Source: Bacteroidota bacterium (GTDB lineage Bacteria; Bacteroidota; Bacteroidia; Sphingobacteriales; Sphingobacteriaceae). Taken from it: a stretch of 55,599 bases of DNA. The notes under the pieces are model-generated. The model searched no databases. It saw nothing but the letters and a program-made list of their open reading frames with translations, and was not told the DNA's origin. The number at the start of each line of letters is the position of its first letter. Position 1 is the first letter of the stretch. Below, piece by piece: positions 28,041 to 38,800 of the stretch. The stretch lies in assembly GCA_013288685.1 (NCBI GenBank), contig JABDBM010000019.1, positions 1 to 55,599 of the forward strand, read 5' to 3'. A program made the position numbers and the translations under genes.

Positions 28041-29346
28041 ACGGACACCCGTAGCTGTTTTTTGGTTTCGCCGCGATCTTCGGCTGGAGGATAACGCGGG
28101 CCTGTATCACGCGTTAAAGAGTGGTCTCCCGGTTTTGCCGGTTTTTATTTTCGATAAGGAAATACTTGTTAAGTTGGGGGATAAGGACGATGCTCGTGTC
28201 ACTTTCATTCATCAAACTATCGAAAGTTTGAACTCCGAACTTTGCCAGTACGGTAGTAGCCTGCTGGTTTTGTTTGATAAGCCTTGTGATGCCTGGACTA
28301 AACTGCTGAATGACTACGCAATAGACGCTGTTTATATCAACCATGATTATGAACCAGCTGCTATTTTCCGCGATGAAGCTGTCGCTAAACTGTTGAACGA
28401 AAATCATATCCCGTTTAATACTTATAAAGACCAGGTAATATTCGAAAAGGATGAGGTAACCAAAGATGATGGCAAACCTTATACCGTTTATACACCCTAT
28501 CAGCGCAAATGGTATCAAAAACTCTCGTCGTTTTATTTGGAGGAGTATTCATCGAAAAACTACTATAGTCGTTTCTTCAAGACTTCACCTTTCCAAATCC
28601 CCTCCATAACTCAAATTGGATTTGAAAAAAGTGAACGCGAATTCCCACTGGTTCATTATAAAGAATTGATACCAAATTACGCCGAAAACAGGGATTTTCC
28701 GGCCATTGAAGGTACTACTCACATCGGTATTCACCTGCGTTTCGGTACCGTAAGTATCCGCGAACTTGCGAGGGTTGCTAACTCTTTTAATGAAAAAACA
28801 TGGCTGAATGAATTGATTTGGCGCGAGTTTTATATGATGATTTTGTATCATTTTCCGCAAACAGCTCAGCAATCCTTTAGGCCGGAGTATGATCGCATTA
28901 AGTGGGTTAATAACGAGCAGCAATTTGCTGCCTGGTGCAATGGCCAAACCGGTTTCCCGCTGGTGGATGCCGGTATGCGCGAGCTGAATAGCACTGGTTA
29001 TATGCACAACCGCGTACGCATGGTAACCGCCAGTTTTTTAACTAAAGATTTGTTGATTGACTGGCGCTGGGGCGAACAATATTTTGCCCGAAAACTGTTG
29101 GATTATGAAATGGCCAGTAACGTGGGCGGCTGGCAATGGGCGGCAGGTTGTGGTACAGATGCGGCACCTTATTTCCGGATATTTAACCCGGATGCACAGT
29201 TAAAAAAGTTCGATCCCGAACTGAAATATATTAAAAAATGGGTGCCGGAATATGCTGATTTTAGCAGGTATCCTAAACCCGTTATTGATCATGCCGTTGC
29301 CCGGGAACGGTGTTTACGGGTTTTTAAAGAAGCGTTGCAGAAATAA
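28033..29346 (+). CDS. deoxyribodipyrimidine photolyase (cryptochrome/photolyase family)
   Basis: A 437-residue FAD flavoprotein expected to repair UV-induced cyclobutane pyrimidine dimers using light. N-terminal antenna domain begins VAVFWFRRDLRLEDNAGLYHAL; the C-terminal FAD domain carries the signature GGWQWAAGCGTDAAPYFRI (about 365-383) and WREFYMMILYHFP. Length and motif order fit class I photolyases; distinguishing CPD from cryptochrome activity is not possible by eye. Start ATG at 28033 overlaps the SDR stop. A joint light-response unit with the SDR is inferred. Confidence 0.92.
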   Translation: MDERTPVAVFWFRRDLRLEDNAGLYHALKSGLPVLPVFIFDKEILVKLGDKDDARVTFIHQTIESLNSELCQYGSSLLVLFDKPCDAWTKLLNDYAIDAVYINHDYEPAAIFRDEAVAKLLNENHIPFNTYKDQVIFEKDEVTKDDGKPYTVYTPYQRKWYQKLSSFYLEEYSSKNYYSRFFKTSPFQIPSITQIGFEKSEREFPLVHYKELIPNYAENRDFPAIEGTTHIGIHLRFGTVSIRELARVANSFNEKTWLNELIWREFYMMILYHFPQTAQQSFRPEYDRIKWVNNEQQFAAWCNGQTGFPLVDAGMRELNSTGYMHNRVRMVTASFLTKDLLIDWRWGEQYFARKLLDYEMASNVGGWQWAAGCGTDAAPYFRIFNPDAQLKKFDPELKYIKKWVPEYADFSRYPKPVIDHAVARERCLRVFKEALQK

Positions 29347-29845
29347 GAATCAGTCACCTCCGTGTCATTTCGGGCTGAGTGGGGAAATTGCACAAACTTT
29401 ATTTAAGCGCTACACACCAACCTCAATAGGTGTTTATGCAGGACGAAAGTTTCTCACTTTCGTTGAAATTACGTCGTAGGAATAGATTTGATGGCGCTCC
29501 CTGTAACTTACGGCACTACCTGTGGGCTTTACATAAATTCCTTTTACCGCCGCAACCACAAAATATAATTCTGTTTAATGAAACAATTTGTCTCGCGGTG
29601 CGTATACGGCGTCCATACAGCCATCACGAAAAACATAATACCTAACCGATTACAATAAAATGCAGGCTTGCTGCAAAGGATATCTGTTCATGCAGATTCA
29701 AAGAAATGGAATGTTAGTATGTTGGTAACATCCCTTAATAAATGTTAATAAATGTTAGTTACTTGTAGCGCCTAATTGACGATGTTTTATGTAAACATCT
29801 GATTATTAATGCTACTTGATAAATTATTTAAACAAAGAATTCACC
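29347..29845. other. 499-bp region before the first giant T9SS gene
   Basis: No convincing gene: short frames here lack codon bias or known motifs. Contains ACGAAAGT/ACTTTCGT with a 5-nt loop (29443-29463), a partial tandem of TAATAAATGT (about 29737-29757) and GATGTTT-TATGT-AAACATC (29781-29799), a possible operator. GTCATTTCGGGCTGAGTGG at 29363 recalls the end of a palindromic element but is too diverged to call. Confidence 0.5.
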
Positions 29846-32800
29846 GTGAATAGACGATTTATTCTCTTTTTCAGCGCAATCGTATTAACAGTATTTGTTA
29901 ATAACCTTAAAGCACAGGCTCCAACGATCAGTTATACGCCCTCAACCAATGCGTATCCGCTTGGTGTGACTATTACTAATTTAACGCCAACAGTAACGGG
30001 CACAGTGCCAGCCACCACTTTTAGTACAGTAAGCACCTTTGTTGCTGCCAGCACCACTATCCAAAACCCGAGAGGGCTATGTGCCGACGCTTCGGGCAAC
30101 GTATATGAGGCTGATTTTACCGGGAACAAGATATTTAAAATAAGCTCGGCCGGCGGTACGCCAACGCTTATTGCGGGTACGGGTACAGCTTCTGAATCGG
30201 ACAACACTACAGGCGCCAATGCCAAGTTTAATGGCCCTACCGGAGTTGCTACTGATGGCACTAACTTATATGTGGTTGATAATGGCGGCAGCACCATCAG
30301 GAAGATTGTTCTTTCGGGTGCTTTTCCGGTTACTACTATTGTGTCCAGTGGGTTGTCAAGCCCAACTGGTATCGACTACGACGGCGCCGGTAATTTGTAT
30401 ATAACCGATTCGGGAAACAACAAAATCAAAAAAATAGTCATCTCATCCAGTACGGTTACAACCATAGCCGGCAGCACATCGGGCGAGTCGGATAATAATA
30501 CAGGTACTTCTGCCCAATTCAAAAGCCCGGCTGGTATTGTTTACGATGGTTCGGCTAATTTATACGTGTGCGATTTTACAGGGCATACCGTTCGCAAAAT
30601 TAGCACTACGTCGCCATTTAAAGTAACAACCGTTGCGGGCACCGGCACAGCCGGGTCTGTAAACAGCCCCGGTACAGCAAGCTTTAGTTCGCCTTATGGT
30701 ATAGCGAGGGATGCATCGGGCATTTTGTATGTTGCTGATGAAGGAAATTCTGAAATAAGGATGGTTACCACCGCAGGGTATGTGACTACTTTAGCCGGGC
30801 TTGCCGGCACTGCGGCCGAAGCAGATGGGGTTGGTACCGCTGCCGAGTTTAATGCCCCGTATTGCATTGAAGCCGATAAATCGGGCAATTTATTTGTAGG
30901 CGATGATATTGCTGCAAATTCAACGGTGCGTAAGATATTGCTAACCGGTTATACTATTAGCGGCACTTTACCGGCGGGTCTGAGTTTTTCGGGTACTACC
31001 GGCTATATTTCGGGCATGCCTACGGCAACGCAGTCGGCGACGGTTTATACCATTACTGCTTATAATTCATCGGGGAGTAATTCAACAACAGTAACAATAA
31101 GTACATTCCTTAATGCACCGGCTATCAGTTACAGCCCTTCAAGTAACAATTATCTTGTGGGTACCGCCATAACTACATTATCGCCGACCAATACGGGTGG
31201 GGTAGTTGGTTCTTCGGGCTATGGAACGGGCGGAGTGATTGCCACCGGTGTTAGTGGCGCTGATGCTATGGCCGTTGATGCATCCGGCAACGTTTATGTA
31301 ACAGACTATAATGCCGGCAAAATAAACGAATACACTTCTACCGGAACATTTATAGGCAATTTCGGTACCGGCGTTACCATGAGCGCACCTGCATCACTTG
31401 TTTTTGATTCGCAGGGTAATTGTTATGTGCTGGACAAGACGAACAAATGTGTGTACAAGTTCAACTCCACCGGCACCTACCAATCAACTATCATTTCGTC
31501 ATTAAGCACTAATTGTTATGGTTTAGCAATTGATGCATCTGATTATATTTACATTGCCGATTACTTAAACAATACGATAAAAAAATATAACACAAGCGGT
31601 ACTTACCAATCATTTTCAATAGCAACCGGCAGCAGCACCACGCCTTCCGGGGTGGCAGTAGATGCAGCAGGAAACATTTATTCATTAAATTACGGTACCG
31701 GCAAAGTTGCCAAGTACAATGCTGCAGGTACGTCAATAAACTCTTCGTTAATATCAGGGTTAAACAACCCCTGGGCATTTTCACTGGATGGCGGTGGCAA
31801 CATTTACGTTGGCGACTCGGGAAATCAACTTGTAAAGATTTACAATACCAGCGGAACATTATTAGCAAGTATCAGCGGCTTTAGTGCTCCCGATGGTCTG
31901 GTGGCTGATCCATCCGGCAACCTTTATGTATCTGACTATAATACTAACACGGTATATAAATATCCGCCTACCGGTGGCTACTATATCAGCGATATATTGC
32001 CGCCAGGTTTGAGTTTTGACATCCCCACCGGAAATATTACCGGCACGCCTACAGCCTCGTTCCCGGCAACCACTTATACGGTAACCGCTTATAATTCAGC
32101 AGGCAACAATAGCACCACCGTAACCATTTCGTCTTACGCAATATATACCTGGGTAGGTAATGCGGGAGGCTCAAATTACAACTGGGGCACGGCTGCTAAC
32201 TGGAGCCCGGCAAGTGTACCAGGCTCGTCCGACCAGGTTTTGATAGGTTCCACGGCCAATTTTATTCAACCGCCTGTAGTAGCGGCAGCTGCCCAAGTGG
32301 GTTCAATCATCCTCGGAACAAATGCCACTGCGGCTTCAGGTATTACCGTAAATTCCACATTAACGGTAAACGGCGCTATAACTTATCAAAGCGACTCGCA
32401 TTCGTACCAAACTTTTACAGCCACACTTTCGGGCAGCGGCAGCATAACGGCAACCGGCTTAAATGTTATTTCAAATACTACCTTATCGGGTCACCCTTAT
32501 ATCGAAACATTGGCCTCATCGGTAAGTTCACTTACTATTAACGGTAATGTGGCCTTAACATCAAGCAAGGTAAGCTCGGATACTTTTAATTCAACCTTTA
32601 ATATTACCGGGGGCACGGTAACAGTTACCGGGGCAGTGCAAACCACCAATACTGCGGGCAGCACGTCAACCTTCGCAGTTGCGCCCACCACAGCGGCAAC
32701 ATTAAAGCTTTCAAACGCTACGGCATTATCCGGTTTATCGTCTTTAGGCACCAATACAATAACCTTTAAAAATACCGGAGCCACCGTTGAATATTCGGGT

Positions 32801-35218
32801 ACAGCTCAAACTATTTATACCGATGCCGCCATTACAGGCTTGTCATCGGGTGTAAGCTACCAGAATATCGCTTTTTCGGGTAGTGGGATAAAAACAGCAT
32901 CATCCGGAAATTTAAATATCGCCGGTGATTTTAGCAATTCATATACCACTATCGATGCTACCAACTATTTAGATTTGACAAGCCCTACAGTAGCTTTTAA
33001 CGGAACTACCCAAAGCCTTGCAGGTGGCAGCGGTAACGGTACAACTTTTAATAAAGTTACCTTTAGCGGCAACGGTACAAAAACAATGGCAAGCGGCGGC
33101 TTTTACGTTAACGATACAGGTGTTTTAACCATGAGCGGCACCAACGTTTTAACTATACTTGCGGTAGGAGGGTCAAGTTCTTTAACCCTGGTATCGGACA
33201 CTGCGGGAACGGCTACTGTTGCTGCTATCAGCAATACTGCGATAGCGCCTGCCGCCGCTAACGGACCTACAATAACAGGCAACGTAACGGCACAACGCTT
33301 TGTATCAGGCGGAGCCACCTATACAAGCGGGCGTTATGTTTACCGCAATTATCGTTTAATGTCGTCGCCTGTAAACGAGGGCAAAGATGGCAACGGAAAT
33401 TATCCTTACAGCTTAAACTATCTTGCGGCCAATACTATTATTACCGATTGTACTTCTACTTACGGCACAACCGCCGGCAACCCGAGTTTGTATTTATATA
33501 ACGAACATAATACGCCAAGCAGTACATCGTTTACCGGCGGTAATTTTATTGGTGTCACCAATATAAGTAACACCGTTGCAACGGGGCATCTTACCACTAC
33601 CGACGGAGCCAGCTCGCCCAAGGTTTATGTTGGCGATGGTTATATGATGTATTTCCGCGGTGACAAAACCACTCATCTTTCGAAGAAAACCACTTATCCG
33701 TATGTTGGCCCCGAAAGTGTAACCTTTACCACCACCGGAGCTTTGAACCAGGGAACGTATAATGTAGTATCATGGACGGGTTATGGCGGCCTGTTGTATA
33801 CTCAAAGTAATACCGGTAACGTTAATGTGCGGGGTTTTAACCTGGTAGGAAACCCTTACGCAAGCTCTATCGACTTTAGTTTATTTAGCAACACTACCTC
33901 AACAGCGCCAATTTATGGAGTTAATGTAATTCCAACCATTTGGATATATAACTTTAATACTAACCATTATGATACTTATACCGTAGGTAGCGTGCCAAGC
34001 GGTACGGCTACCAATATTATCCCAAGCGGCCAGGGATTTTACGTGCGGTCAAGTAATTCCGGTTCGTCCCTTGTGTTCAGGGAAACAGCTAAAATAACCC
34101 AGCAGGTTACCGGCACAAATTCGTTGTTAGGAACACCACTGGCGCAAAGCGATAATAAAAGCTATATGCGGCTAAAGTTGATAACCGACTCGATCAATAA
34201 CGATGATATCGTAATTGGTTTCAGAGGAACATCTGCTACCACCTTTAACGAGAATGAAGATTCGGAATTTATGCCAGGCAATGGCGCTCCGGAAGGATTG
34301 GCCAGCTTAACCAGCGATAATATAAAGGCATCAGTAAAATGGTTGCCTTTACCCAAAGGGAACAACAACCAGAAAATTAAATTATTTGCCAACGTGGCAG
34401 GCAGCGGTTTATATACTTTTAAGATGACCGATTTAAAAGAACTGCCTGTTATTTATAATGTATGGCTGATGGATAATTACAAAAAAGATTCGTTAGACAT
34501 CCGTGCCAACAACACGTACGCTTTTAACGCAGATATATCAGATACTGCAAGTTTTGGAAGCAACCGTTTTAGCATAGTCATCAGGCAAAACCCAGCGCTT
34601 GGGGTACATTTATTAAACTTTAACGCAGCGAAGGCAACGGCAGGCGTACAGGTGATTTGGAAGACCGAAAATGAGCAAAACTATACCAACTTTACAGTTG
34701 AACGTAGTATAAACAAAGGAGTGTCTTTTGATGCAATAGGCGGTTTTAGCTCGAATGCCCTGGGCACTTACAGCCTGGTTGATAAAACACCGCCTTCGGG
34801 CACCGATCAGTACCGGTTAAAGATGGAGGATTTAAACGGCGCAATTACCTACTCGAAAGTGGTTACCCTGATGTACGCTGGTTCGGCTAATACTATAGCC
34901 ATCAATAACATTACGGTTTATCCAAACCCGTCAAAAGGTATGCTTAATTTAAATATTGCTCAAAATGATGCGAGTACGGCACCGTTAAGCCAGGCAGCTA
35001 CAGGCCCGATAACTATTCAACCTGTAAGCGGGGCAAGCAGCAAGGTATACGGTATTAAAATAGTGAACAGCACCGGCGCGGTAATAAAAAGTACCACCAC
35101 ATCGGAGCCTAACTGGCAAGCTGACCTTAGCAGCCTTACGCCGGGAACCTATGTAATACAGGTAGTTAATAATACTGACAAGAGCCTTGTAGGCAAAAGC
35201 GCATTTGTGAAACTGTAG
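29846..35218 (+). CDS. giant T9SS cargo protein with two NHL propellers nested in Ig-like domains
   Basis: About 1790 residues, exported by Sec then by the type IX system. I start at GTG 29846 (MNRRFILFFSAIVLTVFVNNLKAQ, a good signal peptide); TTG 29816 is in frame and possible, and no ATG fits. Order (counted from 29816): He_PIG-like half-domain (ISYTPSTNAYPLGVTITNL, ~35-62), NHL-type propeller (~65-375; repeats like ASGNVYEADFTGNKIFKI), closing half of the Ig-like domain (LPAGLSFSGTTGYISGMP), a second open half (~435), second propeller (~470-720), second closing half, then WVGNAGGSNYNWGTAANWS and a Ser/Thr/Gly-rich beta-helix-like stretch, and a ~600-residue C-terminal block. It ends in a type A sorting domain (VYPNPSKGMLNLNI ... 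LVGKSAFVKL). Surface adhesin or enzyme-display role is inferred. Confidence 0.85.
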   Translation: MNRRFILFFSAIVLTVFVNNLKAQAPTISYTPSTNAYPLGVTITNLTPTVTGTVPATTFSTVSTFVAASTTIQNPRGLCADASGNVYEADFTGNKIFKISSAGGTPTLIAGTGTASESDNTTGANAKFNGPTGVATDGTNLYVVDNGGSTIRKIVLSGAFPVTTIVSSGLSSPTGIDYDGAGNLYITDSGNNKIKKIVISSSTVTTIAGSTSGESDNNTGTSAQFKSPAGIVYDGSANLYVCDFTGHTVRKISTTSPFKVTTVAGTGTAGSVNSPGTASFSSPYGIARDASGILYVADEGNSEIRMVTTAGYVTTLAGLAGTAAEADGVGTAAEFNAPYCIEADKSGNLFVGDDIAANSTVRKILLTGYTISGTLPAGLSFSGTTGYISGMPTATQSATVYTITAYNSSGSNSTTVTISTFLNAPAISYSPSSNNYLVGTAITTLSPTNTGGVVGSSGYGTGGVIATGVSGADAMAVDASGNVYVTDYNAGKINEYTSTGTFIGNFGTGVTMSAPASLVFDSQGNCYVLDKTNKCVYKFNSTGTYQSTIISSLSTNCYGLAIDASDYIYIADYLNNTIKKYNTSGTYQSFSIATGSSTTPSGVAVDAAGNIYSLNYGTGKVAKYNAAGTSINSSLISGLNNPWAFSLDGGGNIYVGDSGNQLVKIYNTSGTLLASISGFSAPDGLVADPSGNLYVSDYNTNTVYKYPPTGGYYISDILPPGLSFDIPTGNITGTPTASFPATTYTVTAYNSAGNNSTTVTISSYAIYTWVGNAGGSNYNWGTAANWSPASVPGSSDQVLIGSTANFIQPPVVAAAAQVGSIILGTNATAASGITVNSTLTVNGAITYQSDSHSYQTFTATLSGSGSITATGLNVISNTTLSGHPYIETLASSVSSLTINGNVALTSSKVSSDTFNSTFNITGGTVTVTGAVQTTNTAGSTSTFAVAPTTAATLKLSNATALSGLSSLGTNTITFKNTGATVEYSGTAQTIYTDAAITGLSSGVSYQNIAFSGSGIKTASSGNLNIAGDFSNSYTTIDATNYLDLTSPTVAFNGTTQSLAGGSGNGTTFNKVTFSGNGTKTMASGGFYVNDTGVLTMSGTNVLTILAVGGSSSLTLVSDTAGTATVAAISNTAIAPAAANGPTITGNVTAQRFVSGGATYTSGRYVYRNYRLMSSPVNEGKDGNGNYPYSLNYLAANTIITDCTSTYGTTAGNPSLYLYNEHNTPSSTSFTGGNFIGVTNISNTVATGHLTTTDGASSPKVYVGDGYMMYFRGDKTTHLSKKTTYPYVGPESVTFTTTGALNQGTYNVVSWTGYGGLLYTQSNTGNVNVRGFNLVGNPYASSIDFSLFSNTTSTAPIYGVNVIPTIWIYNFNTNHYDTYTVGSVPSGTATNIIPSGQGFYVRSSNSGSSLVFRETAKITQQVTGTNSLLGTPLAQSDNKSYMRLKLITDSINNDDIVIGFRGTSATTFNENEDSEFMPGNGAPEGLASLTSDNIKASVKWLPLPKGNNNQKIKLFANVAGSGLYTFKMTDLKELPVIYNVWLMDNYKKDSLDIRANNTYAFNADISDTASFGSNRFSIVIRQNPALGVHLLNFNAAKATAGVQVIWKTENEQNYTNFTVERSINKGVSFDAIGGFSSNALGTYSLVDKTPPSGTDQYRLKMEDLNGAITYSKVVTLMYAGSANTIAINNITVYPNPSKGMLNLNIAQNDASTAPLSQAATGPITIQPVSGASSKVYGIKIVNSTGAVIKSTTTSEPNWQADLSSLTPGTYVIQVVNNTDKSLVGKSAFVKL

Positions 35219-35242
35219 CATTGGTCATTACTCATTAAGTCA

Positions 35243-35274
35243 TTGAAAGCCCTCTCGACAGAGAGGGCTTTCAA
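35243..35274 (+). terminator. terminator hairpin with 14-bp stem
   Basis: TTGAAAGCCCTCTC, loop GACA, mirror GAGAGGGCTTTCAA, 24 nt after the giant gene's stop. Its right arm runs directly into the TTTCAACC tandem. Confidence 0.8.
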
Positions 35275-35364
35275 CCTTTCAACCTTTCAACCTTTCAACC
35301 TTTCAACCTTTCAACCTTTCAACCTTTCAACCTTTCAACCTTTCAACCTTTCAACCTTTCAACC
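35269..35364 (+). repeat. tandem 8-bp repeat TTTCAACC, 12 perfect copies
   Basis: Twelve uninterrupted units starting inside the terminator's right arm and ending in a T-run. Noncoding. The first unit belongs to the hairpin, so the array probably grew by slippage from it. Confidence 0.97.
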
Positions 35365-35885
35365 TTTTTTTGTTTAAAATTTCTTGTAACCTTTCGCAAC
35401 TATTTGCGTATAAATTAAAACGGATAGAACAGTTAAGCTTTTTTATCCGGTTTAAACTATTGTTAACACCCTTGGTGTTAAATTATTGATTTGTAAAAGA
35501 TAAATTATTGGTTAATAAAGGGGCCTCGATTAGCTATGTAAATAACTATGACAGGAGTTGCGTTATTAATCGTATTTGTAATTTCTATTCCCACAATGGG
35601 GGTATATGCTATTGCATTTACCACTGACTGGCACACGCCCGCAGCGACCCAAACTCCCGCGCGCGCATCGCATTCGTGCAATGCTTTCCAAACATATTCA
35701 TTTAAATCCATTTCAGATCGTACAGCCGATTCCATTGTCGCCTTTATTGGGTGTATTTTTAATACCGGCCTGTTTTATCGTACATCTGATTCAAAATTCG
35801 ATAACCTTTCGATGTCAGATTTGCGTATAAGGGTAATGTTATCGCCAAATAAGCTCTCAGAAAACCTTAAAGCCATAACTGCATC
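35365..35885. other. 521-bp region between the two giant T9SS genes
   Basis: No gene I can support. A 113-codon plus-strand frame (35548-35889) overlaps the next start by ATGA but has no recognised motif and poor composition; a 76-codon minus frame covers the same bases. TTAACACC-CTT-GGTGTTAA (35463-35481) is a perfect 8-bp inverted repeat that may be an operator or hairpin for the downstream operon. The promoter of the 35886 gene must be here or in that frame. Confidence 0.5.
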
Positions 35886-38800
35886 ATGAAAAAAGCACAA
35901 ATTCAATTACATCACTTAAAAATAGCTATCCTCGGTGTATTGTTGCTCCTGTTAGGTAATAATGCCTGGTCGCAAACAGCGCCCGCATATTCTCCTTATG
36001 CTTTCGTGATACCTTTAACGTTAAACAATTCTTCGCTGGGGATTACCAATAAGCAAACAAATTTTGTTGCCCTGGTTAAGGTAACCAGCCCTAATTTAAT
36101 AACCGGGGTATGCCAGGATGCTACAGGTTCTAGTACGTCTATCCCCAATTTTGCCATTCTTGATGCTACTAACTATACAGGTTCAGAATTGCATTACCAG
36201 GTCGAAAATTATAACAGCGCAACCGGGGTTATTTACTTTTGGGTAAATATCCCAACATTGTATGCCTCAAGTGGTGCATCGGCAGGTACAAATAAATTAT
36301 GGTGCTATTTTGGGCCGGTAAGTACGCCAACGGTTTCGCATACCGCCAACTGGCAGAAATTAACCTGGAGCAATTGTACATCCACCAACGTCACTTTTTC
36401 GGGAGTTTGGCATTTTAACGACGACCCGGCGGGTACGGCTCCCCAATTTGCTGATGCAACTGTAAATAATAATGACCTTACATCCGAAACGGTAGGTACT
36501 GTAACTCAAAATACATCATCGCAAATTGGCAATGGCATAACTATGGTTTCAACCGCTGTACTTGACCAGGGCGCTATAAACATGCCGAACACCCAGGCCA
36601 GCCAGTCAATGTCAATATGGGCAAGTTACCCTTCAACACCTGGTAACACCAATTTAATTGTACTCGAAAACAGCACCAACCCCGCTGCATCCGGCAACGG
36701 CACCCAGTTGGGTACCTATGTTAGCGGCACGCCTGATTTGCAGGTTTGGCCCTGGGCCCACAGAACAACACCGTTGGTTAAATACGCATCGGCGCCGTCG
36801 GCAGTTGTTTGGCACCACTATGTTTATACCTACAATTCAGGAACAAATACCAGCATTATATATTTGGACGGGGCTCAACTGGCATCAAGCACCAGTCAAT
36901 CGCCAGAGACCGGAACGGTTGATATGGTGGCCTTTGGCGACTATATCAACAATACGACCCATGCCGGTGGCGGCCAGGTTTACACTGGCACGATGGATGA
37001 ATCGCACGTAATAGGAGTAACTTTAAGTGCCGATTGGGTAAAGGCAGAATACGTAAACCAAAAAAGCCCGGATGCCTTTACAACTGCGGGTACCATGCAA
37101 ACCAACGATGCACTGGCCTCAACCATGGCCGGTTACCTGAGTTATACCTGGAAAGGCGGAAGCACCGCCGTTACAACAGCTGCTAACTGGGATAATACCA
37201 CATCGGGCGAAACCAACCAGGTGCCAATAAACGGGAATGTTAACTGGGTTTTGCCTTCCGGATTGTCAAAATATCCGGTTTTAACTGCTGATGCCAGCGT
37301 TTACGCCTTAACAATGGCTTCGGGTGCTTCCATCAATTTAAATGGGCATACCTTAAACGTGGGCTGTAACATTTATAACAGCAGTGGCGGCCAGATTCTT
37401 TACGCCAGCAATACAGCTTCAACAATAAATTGGGACGGCAGTATTACTTCACAATATTACTACGGTAACAGCACCGCCAATACCGCTCAAACCGGTTCAA
37501 TGGTGGTAAATAACTCGGTCGGCGGAACGGTAAACATTACGGGTGGCCCGTTTGATATTTTTAATTTGCTTAGCATAACTAAGGGTAACCTTGTAATTGA
37601 CCCAACGGCCACGGTAACCCTAAAGAGTGCGCAAACGCTTACCGCCAGCGTGACTGCTATACCTTCGGCCTATTCCATTAGCGGTAATGTAAGTGTTGAA
37701 CGTTATATAAGCGGGGGGAGTAACACCTATAGGGGGTACAGGTTTTTATCCTCGCCAATTTATACGGCCAGCGTAGGGTCAACCCATTACTGGGATTTAA
37801 GCTATTTGCCTTTGTTCGCACCTATTACCGGCAGTTTGGGCACAGCGGGCGGGTTATCTAAAAGCGGCAACCCCTCTATGTATTTATACCGCGATAACGT
37901 AGTTTATACCAACAAAACATTTAATACTGGCAATTTCAGGGGGATAAACAAAATCAATAATTCTCCCCTTTATTCTATCGGTGTTGATTATGACGGCACT
38001 TATAATTTAACCCCCGGCACTGGTATCTTGTTTTTTTACCGGGGTAATTTAACCAATATAGCCAATAAGTATACCACCACTACCAGCGCCGAGTCGACTA
38101 CTTTTGTATCTACCGGTAATTTAAATCAACAGAATATTACTGTTACGAACTGGTATACAGGGTTAAATACGCTTCAATGCGATGTTGTTGCCGGTAATGC
38201 CGCCAGTTATTTTGGTTATAACCTGGTGGGCAACCCTTACGCCTGCTCAATTGATTGGACTACCAGCACCCCCCTCAATGCTTCGCCATCCATCATTTGC
38301 CCCAATGTGGGTAAAACCATTTATATTTATAACGAAACCACTAAGCTTTACGCCACATTCGACGGAACAACCGGTACAAACGGCGGAAGCAAGGTAATAC
38401 CAAGCGGACAAGGTTTTTTTGTTAAAACCACGGCCCCCGGTGCTTCATTAACTTTTACTGAGGCTGCAAAAATTACTACGCAGTTGGCGGGGAATACAAC
38501 AGCAACAGGCAGTAACGATTTATTGTTAAATGCCAAAGCTTTACCCGCAGTAGCAAACGCGGTTACCGGCCCTAAGTTTTTGAGGTTGGAACTGGATGCT
38601 GACTCCATTAATAAAGCGGAAGCCGTTATCCGCCTTGATCAAACTGCTAATAATAAGTATGTAGAGAATGAAGACTCACAATATTTTGTGGGGAATGGCA
38701 TAATCGGTTTTTCGACGCTCACCAGCGATGGTTACAGCACGGCTATAAATGTAATTCCTTATCCTAACAAAAGCGATGCAGTTAATTTAGATGTTACCGC

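Noticed and set aside
29363..29388. GTCATTTCGGGCTGAGTGG, similar to a palindromic-element end
   Set aside because: No mirrored partner and too many mismatches to call a copy.
29430..29645. Short plus-strand frame after the photolyase gene
   Set aside because: No start signal, basic and low-complexity translation, no family resemblance.
30060..31960. DNA-level internal repeats in the giant gene
   Set aside because: Explained by NHL-type protein repeats (ASGNVYVxD words); no separate element needed.
35269..35364. Possible CRISPR or origin iterons
   Set aside because: Pure 8-bp tandem without spacers, no cas or replication genes nearby; it is a microsatellite next to a terminator.
35548..35889. 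113-codon frame ending in ATGA overlap with the giant T9SS gene
   Set aside because: No recognised motif, mixed composition, and an opposing frame of similar size; the overlap may be chance. Kept only as part of the region note.
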